Below, piece after piece: positions 1-7,357 of a stretch of 39,066 bases of DNA. This DNA is from an uncultured Flavobacteriales bacterium (GTDB taxonomy: Bacteria; Bacteroidota; Bacteroidia; Flavobacteriales_D; Crocinitomicaceae). A program made the translations under genes and the position numbers. The number at the start of each line of letters is the position of its first letter. Within the stretch, counting starts at the first letter, position 1. The stretch spans positions 1-39,066 of the forward strand of contig CAJXMN010000016.1 of assembly GCA_913056215.1 (NCBI GenBank), written 5' to 3'. The notes below the pieces were generated by a model. It worked only from the letters and a program-made list of their open reading frames with translations, did no database searches and was not told where the DNA came from.

Positions 1-287
1 ATGCAAACGATTACTTTTATTCCTGCATTTGCCGCTTCCATTATGGCGTCTGCCGCGAAAGCTGGTGGTACAAAAATGATAGATACGTTCGCTGCTACTT
101 GATCAACAGCATCTCTAACCGTGTTGAAAACAGGCTTCCCTAAATGGTCCTGACCGCCTTTTCCCGGCGTGACACCTCCCACTACGTTGGTGCCAAAATC
201 AATCATTTGTTCAGCGTGGAATGTTCCTTCACTTCCCGTGAAGCCTTGTACAATTACTTTTGAATCTTTATTTACTAATACGCTCAT
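1..287 (-). CDS. sucD: Succinyl-CoA synthetase alpha subunit, N-terminal part (truncated by window edge)
   Basis: The reading frame begins with ATG at 287 and runs off the window at base 1, so only about the first 95 residues are present. The protein opens [18 protein letters not shown] and continues with [22 protein letters not shown] and [11 protein letters not shown]. These are the classical CoA-binding (Rossmann) segments of the alpha subunit. The enzyme interconverts succinyl-CoA and succinate with ADP or GDP phosphorylation in the TCA cycle and works as a heterodimer with SucC. The phosphorylated histidine lies further along and is outside the window. A TATTTTTG box on the minus strand (321-328) could be its -7 promoter element, but no good -33 partner is visible. 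The identification is firm from the motifs. Confidence 0.93.
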   Translation of the reverse strand, partial: MSVLVNKDSKVIVQGFTGSEGTFHAEQMIDFGTNVVGGVTPGKGGQDHLGKPVFNTVRDAVDQVAANVSIIFVPPAFAADAIMEAANAGIKVIVC

Positions 288-564
288 GTTGCGAAAATTT
301 ATTTCTCAGTTAATGATGCCCAAAAATAGAATTTATCGCGGTCAAAGGCAAGATTCAGATCAAAAACTTTTTTATTTAAAGAGGAATTCATTTGTAGTCC
401 CAAGAGAACGGGTGAAATGTATACGTGGGGTCTTTTGTGGATCGACGAAAAGTAGGGGCGAAAAGAGGTTGCCAGTATGGTGTTGTTTATCGAAGATCGC
501 GAGGTATTGATCGAATATAAATGTTAAAAAATGAGAATTACTTTATCGGGTAATATTGTATATG

Positions 565-572
565 TATATTTG
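565..572 (+). promoter_or_regulatory. Candidate Bacteroidota -7 promoter box (TATATTTG)
   Basis: TATATTTG fits the Bacteroidota -7 consensus TANNTTTG exactly. The -33 partner is weak: TTTA at 542-545, 19 nt upstream, where TTTG or TTG is expected. Transcription would start near 578-580, just where a pair of hairpins begins, and well before the next gene. The consensus is established for Flavobacterium and Bacteroides; its use here is inferred. Confidence 0.45.
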
Positions 573-577
573 CACCA

Positions 578-677
578 TAGTTACTTTGTAACATTCAAAG
601 TAATTGGGTTTTATAGTTTTAGCATGGTTTAGCAAAAAGGAGGAATAAGTGTCCAGCATTTATTCCTCCTTTTTTTT
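578..677 (+). ncRNA. Candidate small RNA of about 100 nt
   Basis: Between sucD and the next gene lies a compact unit: a -7-like box (565-572), a perfect 8-bp hairpin (581-588 with 596-603, loop of 7, extendable by wobble and AT pairs to 578/606), a 30-nt AT-rich linker, and a 15-bp terminator hairpin ending in a T run (634-677). This is what a short independent transcript looks like. I do not recognise it as tmRNA, 6S, RNase P or SRP RNA; it is too short for most of these. Alternatively it is simply the leader of the downstream gene, with the second hairpin acting as an attenuator. The rest of the 427-bp gap (288-560) shows nothing I can name. Confidence 0.35.
634..677 (+). terminator. Strong intrinsic terminator hairpin
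   Basis: The arms 634-648 and 660-674 are perfectly complementary (15 bp including the A/T ends), with an 11-nt loop and a run of T at 670-677. It ends about 38 bp before the earliest start of the next gene. The A run on the left means it could also stop transcription arriving from the right. The left arm contains AAGGAGGA and the right arm TCCTCCTTT, so a Shine-Dalgarno-like sequence is locked in the stem. Confidence 0.7.
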
Positions 678-714
678 GTCTTTACTGAAGTTGTGCGGTA
701 TTTTGCAATGATGG

Positions 715-1752
715 GTGTGTCACTCAGACTCGTTATTTGAAGGTGGTATAGTACATGATTTAAAGAAATTAACATTTCACTATTTAAAAGAACTGCATGA
801 ATCTCTAAAATACAGCCGAGTTGCTCGTAACTTTGTCCTTGTGAAAACAAAAACATCAATAAACGCGCTTGTAGAACTCATGGATGATCCTGATGAGCGA
901 ATAGCTCTGGAGGTTGAAAACAAATTGCGCGAGCACGGTGTTGAATTGCTTCCAATGTTAGAACGGTTGTTTGAGGAGTCGTTGGATAACCCTGTCAAAG
1001 CTGAGCGGCTAGATCGATTATTAAAACAACTTCAATTTGAAGAACTCTGTAATAACTTTAAAAATTGGCTCTCATCTGTGGATAAAAATCTACTAGAAGG
1101 TGTCTTTTATGTATGTAAATTTCAATATCCTCATCTGACCGTGGAGGAGTTGCAAATGGAGTTCCTAAAATTAAAAGAGGCCGTATGGCTAGAGATTAAC
1201 CCGAAACAGACGAGTTTTGAACATGTAAAGGTACTCAATCGTGTCTTTTTTGATCATTTTGATTTTAAGCGAAGTGCTTCGTTTCCCGTTTCTCCATTTG
1301 ATCTTTTTGCGAATACTGTTTTTGAAACCCGCGAAGGTAGTGACCTTGCCTTAGGTTTAATTTATAGCATTGTGGCACAAGAACTGGATATTCCGATTTA
1401 CAGCGTTACTTCATATAAGCATACTGATCCTTTTTTACTCGCATACATCGATAGGCACGACATGTTAAGTTTACTGGACTGGGGAATTGACAATAACGGT
1501 GTGCTTTTTTATATTAGTGTTGCGAACAAAGGTGTTATAGTAGATCCGCAACGGCTGAAAAAAATCTATACTGAAAGAGGTCTAGAGCATCAGCGAGCGC
1601 TTTTTGAACCTGCTGCAAATACACAAATCATCAAAAAGTATTTATTGGAGTTAAAACGTGTCTGCGGCAATAATGCACAATTTAGGTATAAAATGGATGA
1701 TCTCTCACTACTTATCCAAATTTTTGATAGGTATGGCGCTTCTAATTCTTAA
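715..1752 (+). CDS. SirB1-like / transglutaminase-core-2 family protein
   Basis: A protein of up to 345 residues. The N-terminal third is helical and HEAT-like (ALVELMDDPDERIALEVE, then an acidic leucine-rich stretch). The C-terminal two thirds resemble the SirB1 family: LTVEELQMEFLKLKEAVW, HVKVLNRVFFD, then FANTVFETREGSDLALGLIY and IPIYSV. Members often sit in housekeeping regions and are called transglutaminase-like, but I see no clear catalytic cysteine, so enzyme activity is not claimed. The start is uncertain. The longest frame starts at GTG 715, while GTG 841 gives MKTKTSINALVELMDDPDE, which looks more like the family's usual N terminus. A TAACTTTG box lies at 828-835. It appears to be a single-gene unit downstream of a terminator. 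Family assignment is moderate; function is unknown. Confidence 0.7.
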   Translation: MCHSDSLFEGGIVHDLKKLTFHYLKELHESLKYSRVARNFVLVKTKTSINALVELMDDPDERIALEVENKLREHGVELLPMLERLFEESLDNPVKAERLDRLLKQLQFEELCNNFKNWLSSVDKNLLEGVFYVCKFQYPHLTVEELQMEFLKLKEAVWLEINPKQTSFEHVKVLNRVFFDHFDFKRSASFPVSPFDLFANTVFETREGSDLALGLIYSIVAQELDIPIYSVTSYKHTDPFLLAYIDRHDMLSLLDWGIDNNGVLFYISVANKGVIVDPQRLKKIYTERGLEHQRALFEPAANTQIIKKYLLELKRVCGNNAQFRYKMDDLSLLIQIFDRYGASNS

Positions 1753-1856
1753 ATGAATATGAAATTCGATCCTCAACGAAAATGAAGCATTAAAAGTTAC
1801 ACTGAGCCTTGGGATCACACAATAAATAGTTTGAATAAAGCACTAAAACTGGTGGC

Positions 1857-2669
1857 GTGAAAAAAATTACTGAATCCGATAGTCCGTATAACAACATTGA
1901 ACAAATGTCTACGGCTGAAATTTTAGAAAAAATGAATGCTGAAGATCATTTAGTACCTATAGCGGTAGAGAAAGTGCTTCCTGTACTTGAAACTTTTCTT
2001 GATCAGGCATTAGATCGTATGAAAGAAGGAGGGCGCTTGTTTTATATAGGTGCTGGTACCAGTGGTCGACTTGGAATTTTAGATGCGTCCGAATGTCCTC
2101 CTACTTTTGGTGTTGAACATGGCTTGGTCAATGGTTTAATTGCTGGAGGAGACGACGCTATACGGGTAGCAGTAGAACGTGCTGAGGACGACGTAAATCA
2201 AGGTTGGCAAGACTTGTTGAAAGAGGAAATCACTGCTAAAGATGTGTTAGTAGGAATAGCGGCTTCTGGAACAACACCCTATGTGGTTGGAGCGATTAAA
2301 AAAGCGCGAGAACATCATTTGCTAACTGCTGGAATAACTTGTAATCCTGGAAGTCCACTCGATGAGCAAGCCGAACATGCCCTAGTGCCTCTGGTGGGGC
2401 CAGAGTTTATCACGGGAAGCACACGATTAAAATCAGGGACTGCTCAAAAATTGTTATTAAATATGATTTCTACGCGTTTAATGATTGGCCTTGGGCATGT
2501 AGAAGGGAATAAAATGGTCGATATGCAGCTCAGTAACCAAAAATTGGTGGAGCGGGGGGCTCGGATGATTGCCGACCGATGTAATATCAGTGTTAACGAT
2601 GCGAGAATTTACCTAAAGAAGTATGGTTCTGTACGAAAAGCAGTGATTGCATTTGAAAAAAAGTTGTGA
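1857..2669 (+). CDS. murQ: N-acetylmuramic acid 6-phosphate etherase
   Basis: 270 residues starting at GTG 1857, slightly shorter than the enterobacterial enzyme (about 300). It is a SIS-domain lyase that cleaves the D-lactyl ether of MurNAc-6-phosphate to give GlcNAc-6-phosphate in cell-wall recycling in the cytoplasm. Diagnostic motifs are GAGTSGRLG (sugar-phosphate binding), DASECPPTFG carrying the catalytic glutamate, GIAASGTTPYV, and TGSTRLKSGTAQK. The C terminus keeps the small UBA-like helical part (NISVNDARIYLKKYG). No other recycling gene (murP, anmK, nagA) is visible nearby, so the pathway must be completed elsewhere. The gene converges with the next operon, with only 5 bp between the two stop codons and no obvious terminator. 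Confidence 0.95.
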   Translation: MKKITESDSPYNNIEQMSTAEILEKMNAEDHLVPIAVEKVLPVLETFLDQALDRMKEGGRLFYIGAGTSGRLGILDASECPPTFGVEHGLVNGLIAGGDDAIRVAVERAEDDVNQGWQDLLKEEITAKDVLVGIAASGTTPYVVGAIKKAREHHLLTAGITCNPGSPLDEQAEHALVPLVGPEFITGSTRLKSGTAQKLLLNMISTRLMIGLGHVEGNKMVDMQLSNQKLVERGARMIADRCNISVNDARIYLKKYGSVRKAVIAFEKKL

Positions 2670-2674
2670 GAGAA

Positions 2675-3727
2675 TCACTTGCGATGATCTGTTTTTAATA
2701 CAAAAAGAACTAAAATCAGTAGAACGAAAATAAGACCTAAGATGATCAGCTGGTAGTCAAGCCAAGGCAAATAGTCTTTTTTCTTTTCCCTTTCCGGTGG
2801 TAAAAAGGTCTTTTTTGGGTCGAGTGTATCTGTTTTTTCTGCCGCTGTCAATTCTTCTTCTAATTTATGTCTGTTGTTAATTACTTTTCCAAATAGTGTT
2901 CGGAAACTGGGGAGTAGATAGTTTTTCTCAGAAATTTCGTCAATAGTACGGTTGTATTTGTTAGTTAGTTCTTTATCGTTGCGGTAATAATGCCGCGCGA
3001 TGGCGTAACAAAGATAAGCATTACTCACATAGAAAGTGTTGTGCTGAAAGTCTCCAAACTCTTCAAAAGCTTCCGATAATATTCGATCCCTGTCGTCTTT
3101 TAAAAATACGAAAAGTCTTAAAGCAGAGTCTATATTTTTAGCTACGGCAGCAAGTGCTTTCATTTTTTTGCGATAGTTGGGCGATTCGCTAATGGCTTCC
3201 GGTCGATAAAGCATGTGAAAAATAGTGTCTTCTTCTGGTTTCCAGTTTTTGTTAGCATGCGCGATATATACTTGGCATAAACGAAGAGCAGCTTTCTTTA
3301 CACTCAAAACAGAATTGGTGTCTTCGGGAAGTGTTTTTTTATTAAAATCATACAATTCTTCAAACCGCTTTGTCTGTTGTAACGTCGTTCGATATAACTG
3401 TTGGGCATGAGGCTCCTGGAGTGTATCTGTATTCAACTTACTAAAAATGCTTAGCGCATATTCGAATGATTCGAGATGAACCTGTTCGTAGGCATAAAAG
3501 AGACTATCTTCAGCTCTCCACCTGGATTGAGGTATAGAAGTAGAAACATCAATACCATTCCTCATATATTTGGGAGGTTCAGATTGACGGTTATAACTTT
3601 TAATTGAGTAAAAATAGGTGTTTTGCTTACTGGGTGGTTCGGGGATAGATTCTTCCTGCGCACTGCACAGAAAAGAACTAAGTACCAGAAATAGCGTAAA
3701 ACCTATATAGAATTGATTTGTTTTCAT
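2675..3727 (-). CDS. Unknown exported protein with C-terminal membrane anchor
   Basis: 350 residues. An N-terminal signal peptide (FYIGFTLFLVLSSFLCSAQ) is followed by a large, mostly helical, charged region rich in Tyr, Phe and Leu. A hydrophobic segment near residues 322-343 (LIILGLIFVLLILVLFVL) and a short basic tail DHRK end the protein, so the bulk should face the periplasm. The spacing of helices (AYEQVHLESFEYALSIFSKLN and similar) suggests TPR-like repeats, but no consensus is clear. Its ATG overlaps the stop of the DUF4159 gene (ATGA), which implies translational coupling. The two may work together, at the envelope. I do not recognise the family and propose no function. Confidence 0.8.
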   Translation of the reverse strand: MKTNQFYIGFTLFLVLSSFLCSAQEESIPEPPSKQNTYFYSIKSYNRQSEPPKYMRNGIDVSTSIPQSRWRAEDSLFYAYEQVHLESFEYALSIFSKLNTDTLQEPHAQQLYRTTLQQTKRFEELYDFNKKTLPEDTNSVLSVKKAALRLCQVYIAHANKNWKPEEDTIFHMLYRPEAISESPNYRKKMKALAAVAKNIDSALRLFVFLKDDRDRILSEAFEEFGDFQHNTFYVSNAYLCYAIARHYYRNDKELTNKYNRTIDEISEKNYLLPSFRTLFGKVINNRHKLEEELTAAEKTDTLDPKKTFLPPEREKKKDYLPWLDYQLIILGLIFVLLILVLFVLKTDHRK

Positions 3728-4386
3728 TCATATCCACCTTTAAGTAATGAAAAAGATAAAATGTTAATCCCCATTTTTAATGCTTGTTCGTGTTTTCTGA
3801 CGGGGTCGTTGTGAACACTTGGATCTTCCCATCCATCGCCTAAATCAGACTCATAAGTATAGAGTAGTGCGAGTCGTCCTTCGATGATGATTCCAAGCGC
3901 CTGTGGACGCTTGTCGTCGTGTTCGTGAATTTTGGGTAATCCATTAAAATCATGTTGTTCATGAAAGATAGGGTGTTCGAAAGGCAATTCTATCAATTTC
4001 TGATTGGGAAAAACTTTTTTTATTTCGGGTCGTATAAATTCATCCATGCCATAATTGTCGTCGATATGTAGAAACCCTCCGGCTAATAAATAGTTTCTTA
4101 GGTTTTCGCGTTCAGCGTTGGAAAAAACGACATTTCCATGGCCAGTCATATGTACGAAGGGGTAGGTATACAGTAACGGACTACCTACCTCAACGTAGGG
4201 GACTTCTGAGTCGATGTCCGCATTCAGCTCCTTATTAGCTTGTTTTACAAGGTTAGGAACCGCTGTCGGATTGGCGTAATAATCACCTCCACCGTTGTAT
4301 TTCAAAACAGCTACTTGATAAGTCGATTGCCCAAATAGAAAGGTTTGTACCAGGAGCAGTAATGTGAGGGTAAACCATTTAGTCAT
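3724..4386 (-). CDS. DUF4159 domain protein, exported
   Basis: About 220 residues. A signal peptide (FTLTLLLLVQTFLFGQ) is followed by a single DUF4159 domain: VAVLKYNGGGDYYANPT, YPFVHMTGHGNVVFS, LRNYLLAGGFLHIDDN, ELPFEHPIFHEQHDF. The FLHIDDN and TGHGN segments are the family's signature, and the fold is thought to resemble class-I glutamine amidotransferases, though I see no classical Cys nucleophile. I chose ATG 4386; a TTG at 4398 would add four residues. The start lies 8 nt inside the end of rsmE, and the stop overlaps the next gene. Pairing of rsmE with DUF4159 is, to my knowledge, common in Bacteroidota. Function unknown; an envelope role is inferred from the signal peptide. Confidence 0.85.
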   Translation of the reverse strand: MTKWFTLTLLLLVQTFLFGQSTYQVAVLKYNGGGDYYANPTAVPNLVKQANKELNADIDSEVPYVEVGSPLLYTYPFVHMTGHGNVVFSNAERENLRNYLLAGGFLHIDDNYGMDEFIRPEIKKVFPNQKLIELPFEHPIFHEQHDFNGLPKIHEHDDKRPQALGIIIEGRLALLYTYESDLGDGWEDPSVHNDPVRKHEQALKMGINILSFSLLKGGYE

Positions 4387-5086
4387 TTGCTTTTTCAAAT
4401 TTTAATTTCGTAATGGCACACGCCATAATTCCAGCTGTTTCAGTTCTTAGTCGCGTTTTTCCAAGCGTAATGGGTTTAAAAGAGTTATCCGTCGCCAAAT
4501 GAATTTCTTCAGTGGAGAAATCACCTTCTGGACCTATGAGAATCAGAGGGTGATTCGTACGCAATGTTTCTTCGAGTGGATTCTTGGGTCCATCTTCGCA
4601 ATGTGCGATGAAACCGCCTTTGACGGTAGATATAAAATCTTTAAATGTTGTCAACGGATTTAATTGAGGTAAATATAAACGCTGTGACTGTTTCATGGCT
4701 GCTGTGAGCACTTTCTGATAGCGTTCCCATTTTATTTTTTTTCGTTCAGAATGTGCGCATAAAAGCGGTGTAATTTCATGAACACCAAGTTCGGTTGCCT
4801 TTTCTAAAAACCACTCGAATCGATCATTTGATTTGGTCGGAGCAATGGCAATGTGCGTGTGATGGCTGTCGGGTGCGTGATGGCTGTATTGTTGCTTAAC
4901 AATCTTGCAGGCTTTGGGATTTGCCTCTTCAATTGTTCCTTCGAGTATTTCACCGCGCCCGTTCAAAATAGCTACTGTATCTCCTTCCCGCATTCTCAAT
5001 ACCCGACAAGCATGCTTAGATTCTTGCGGAGGCAACGTCATTCGTTCAACCTTCAGTGATGATATGTCTACAAAAAAACTGCGCAT
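4379..5086 (-). CDS. rsmE: 16S rRNA (uracil-1498-N3)-methyltransferase
   Basis: 235 residues from ATG 5086 (a TTG at 5089 adds one). RsmE is a SPOUT-fold methyltransferase that uses S-adenosylmethionine to methylate U1498 of 16S rRNA in the assembled small subunit. Visible features are the N-terminal PUA-like segment (ESKHACRVLRMREGD), PTKSNDRFEWFLEKATELGV, and the C-terminal knot with LIGPEGDFSTEEI and LGKTRLRTETAGIMA. Length matches the family. The start codon shares one base with the holA stop (TGATG), so it is translated from the same operon transcript. Confidence 0.95.
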   Translation of the reverse strand: MRSFFVDISSLKVERMTLPPQESKHACRVLRMREGDTVAILNGRGEILEGTIEEANPKACKIVKQQYSHHAPDSHHTHIAIAPTKSNDRFEWFLEKATELGVHEITPLLCAHSERKKIKWERYQKVLTAAMKQSQRLYLPQLNPLTTFKDFISTVKGGFIAHCEDGPKNPLEETLRTNHPLILIGPEGDFSTEEIHLATDNSFKPITLGKTRLRTETAGIMACAITKLKFEKAND

Positions 5087-6084
5087 CAATGCATGAGTTG
5101 ATAAACGAGTTCGCGCAATAAGTCAGCATCACTGCCAGGTCCACGATCAATTCCTTTACTTTTTAAATCGTAAGTGTGCAGTAGAGCAATATTTTTAGCA
5201 ATTTTTTTTGGCTTGTAAATGTTCTTAGACTTCATTGTTTCTTTAACAGCGAACGGATTCATTTTAAGTTTTGACTGGATAACGCGATTGTCGTTCGTTC
5301 CTGCAAAATGAATTTTCATTAAACGCTCAAAAAAACCAAATAGCACAGGGATGATTTGAGTAATGTGTGCTGCTTTCGGATTCTGCTCAAAATAATTAAT
5401 GATCTTGTAAGCTTTTAGAATATCCCGTCGCGCAACAGCATTGGACAATTCAAAGCTGTTATAATCCTTTGAAATGCCAATATTCTCTTCAATATGTACT
5501 TCACTGATTTCTGTTCCTTTTTCCAGAACAATAGCTAATTTATCGAGTTCTTTGGCTATTTTACCCAAATCGTTACCGAGGAAATCAACCAATAACATCA
5601 TCGCCTTTTGATTGATGCCAAAACCTTTGCCTTTTAAGTAATTCAGGATCCAACCATCAACTTGGTTTTCGTAAAGCTTTTTGCTTTCAAATACAACCGC
5701 TTTTTTTTGGAGTAATTTATAGTATTTTTTGCGCCGATCGACTTTTTTATGTTTGTGGCAGATGATGAAAACCGTCGTTGCTGTCGGCGATTCAAAGTAA
5801 GGTTCCAGTGGTGTCCAATCGCGAACATCTTGTGCTTCTTTCAGCACGACCAATTGCCTTTCGGCCATCATCGGGTATTGTTTGACCTGCTCTTGCAAAC
5901 GTGTCAAATCGGCGTCTTTCCCATAGACGATGGTCTGATTAAAATCGCGTTCACTTTCAGCTAAAACATGATTCATAGCCGCTTCTGTGATGGCGTCAAT
6001 ATAGTAGGATTCCTCGCCATGTAAAAAATAAAGCGGTTGGGGTTGTCCTCCCTTGAGTTCTGCTATGATCTGTTTATAATCCAT
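5086..6084 (-). CDS. holA: DNA polymerase III delta subunit
   Basis: 332 residues, normal for HolA. The subunit opens the beta sliding clamp as part of the clamp loader. The N terminus shows QPLYFLHGEESYYID, followed by the degenerate AAA+ region (LVVLKEAQDVRDW, TVFIICHKHKKVDRR), then LVDFLGNDLGKIAKELDKL and the helical C-terminal collar. As in other delta subunits there is no intact Walker A motif. It starts 7 bp after the M42 peptidase stop and ends overlapping rsmE, so the operon mixes replication, rRNA modification and envelope genes. Confidence 0.93.
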   Translation of the reverse strand: MDYKQIIAELKGGQPQPLYFLHGEESYYIDAITEAAMNHVLAESERDFNQTIVYGKDADLTRLQEQVKQYPMMAERQLVVLKEAQDVRDWTPLEPYFESPTATTVFIICHKHKKVDRRKKYYKLLQKKAVVFESKKLYENQVDGWILNYLKGKGFGINQKAMMLLVDFLGNDLGKIAKELDKLAIVLEKGTEISEVHIEENIGISKDYNSFELSNAVARRDILKAYKIINYFEQNPKAAHITQIIPVLFGFFERLMKIHFAGTNDNRVIQSKLKMNPFAVKETMKSKNIYKPKKIAKNIALLHTYDLKSKGIDRGPGSDADLLRELVYQLMH

Positions 6085-6091
6085 TATTCAA

Positions 6092-7171
6092 TTAGCTGAA
6101 GTAGCGGAAATCTTGATTGTTTTTGATTGCTAAAATAGATTCATAGATCAACTGAATCGTATGTTTAACGTCTTCTTCATGCGTCATTTCTACCGTAGTA
6201 TGCATATACCGAATCGGGAGTGATATTAATGATGCTGGAACGCCTTCATTAGAGTATGCAAAGGCATCTGTATCTGTTCCCGTAGCACGCGATGCCGCTA
6301 ATCGTTGGAAAGGAATTTTGTGTTTTTCCGCGGCGCTGATAATGTGCTTTAATAAATTGTTTTGAACAGCAGGACCGTATGTTAGCACAGGACCTTTTCC
6401 TCCTTTAAAATCACCTTGCACTTTTTTGTCAATCAAGGGTGTGTTTGTATCGTGACATACATCGGTAACAATCGCGACGTCTGGCTTAATCTTATGCGCA
6501 ATCATCTGCGCACCACGCAAACCAATCTCTTCCTGAACAGCATTGACAATATAAAGTCCAAAAGGAAGGTCTTTCTTGTTTTCTTTGAGCATGCGTGCCA
6601 CCTGTGCTATCATGAAACCGCCGATTCTATTGTCGAGGGCACGACCTACATATCTTTTCTTGTTCAATATGGTGAACTCATCGTCAAAAGTGACAACACA
6701 ACCGACATGAACACCGAGTTCTTCTACTTCATCTTTAGAACTGCAGCCACAATCGAGCGTGATGTTTTTACTACTAGGCGTTGGATCTTTGTCATGGCGC
6801 GTATGAATAGCTGGCCAACCGAAAACTGCTTTTACAATTCCTTTTTCTGTGTGAATGTTGACGCGTTTAGAAGGAGCAATCATGTGATCTGAACCGCCAT
6901 TTCTTCTCACGTAAATGAACCCTTCGTCCGTAATATAGTGGACAAACCATGAAATTTCGTCTGCATGTGCCTCTATAACGACTTTATATTCGGCTTCAGG
7001 GTTAATGACTCCCGCGACACTTCCATAGTTATCGACAAAATAATCGTCGATATAGGGTTTGATATGGTCGAGCCACATTTTTTGACCGGATGTTTCAAAA
7101 CCGGTTGGTGCGGCATTGTTGATATAATTCTCTAAGAATGATAGACTTTCTTTGGTAATTGGTTTTGACAT
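6092..7171 (-). CDS. M42-family zinc aminopeptidase
   Basis: 359 residues, the usual M42 length. These cytosolic dodecameric (TET-like) aminopeptidases remove N-terminal residues from short peptides. Metal-site motifs are visible in order: VIEAHADEISW (His near residue 69), RALDNRIGG (bridging Asp), VQEEIGLRGAQ (general base and ligand Glu pair), IVTDVCHDT (Asp), and RYMHTTVEMTHEED (C-terminal His). The PDZ-like insertion lies between the first two. No signal peptide is present. It is the first gene of the five-gene minus-strand operon. Substrate preference cannot be read from the sequence. Confidence 0.92.
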   Translation of the reverse strand: MSKPITKESLSFLENYINNAAPTGFETSGQKMWLDHIKPYIDDYFVDNYGSVAGVINPEAEYKVVIEAHADEISWFVHYITDEGFIYVRRNGGSDHMIAPSKRVNIHTEKGIVKAVFGWPAIHTRHDKDPTPSSKNITLDCGCSSKDEVEELGVHVGCVVTFDDEFTILNKKRYVGRALDNRIGGFMIAQVARMLKENKKDLPFGLYIVNAVQEEIGLRGAQMIAHKIKPDVAIVTDVCHDTNTPLIDKKVQGDFKGGKGPVLTYGPAVQNNLLKHIISAAEKHKIPFQRLAASRATGTDTDAFAYSNEGVPASLISLPIRYMHTTVEMTHEEDVKHTIQLIYESILAIKNNQDFRYFS

Positions 7172-7246
7172 ATAATTTGAAAATTTTGAACTTCTAAAGA
7201 TAAGATTACTCGGTCAATTAGCAAGTGTATTAATTCTTATTTTTCG

Positions 7247-7328
7247 TTATCGCTCTTAGCGCTTCACAGGAATGCAAATTCGTTATCGCTGAAGGATGAA
7301 ATCACAAATTTTCTCTACTTTTATCGCT
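7247..7328 (+). repeat. Three copies of TTATCGCT spaced 36 and 38 bp
   Basis: TTATCGCT occurs at 7247-7254, 7283-7290 and 7321-7328, all in the same orientation. The first two copies extend to TTCGTTATCGCT (7243-7254 and 7279-7290). They lie in the 186-bp divergent gap between the M42 gene and the DUF368 gene. Regular spacing in a divergent promoter region fits tandem protein-binding sites, but the unit is short and could be chance. Confidence 0.35.
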
Positions 7329-7357
7329 GTATTTATGAATACGGTTAACTGATAAAA

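Noticed and set aside
169-510. A 113-residue open frame on the plus strand
   Set aside because: Its first third is antisense to sucD and the rest is low-quality intergenic sequence without recognisable features.
649-711. A 20-codon frame starting with GTG 649 behind AAGGAGGAATAA
   Set aside because: It looks like a Shine-Dalgarno start, but the site is buried in the terminator stem and this lineage seldom uses such sites.
6416-6892. A 158-residue open frame on the plus strand
   Set aside because: It lies wholly antisense to the well-supported M42 peptidase and has no family-like motifs.
7243-7328. Repeats as a degenerate CRISPR array
   Set aside because: The unit is only 8-12 bp, there are three copies, and no cas gene is present.
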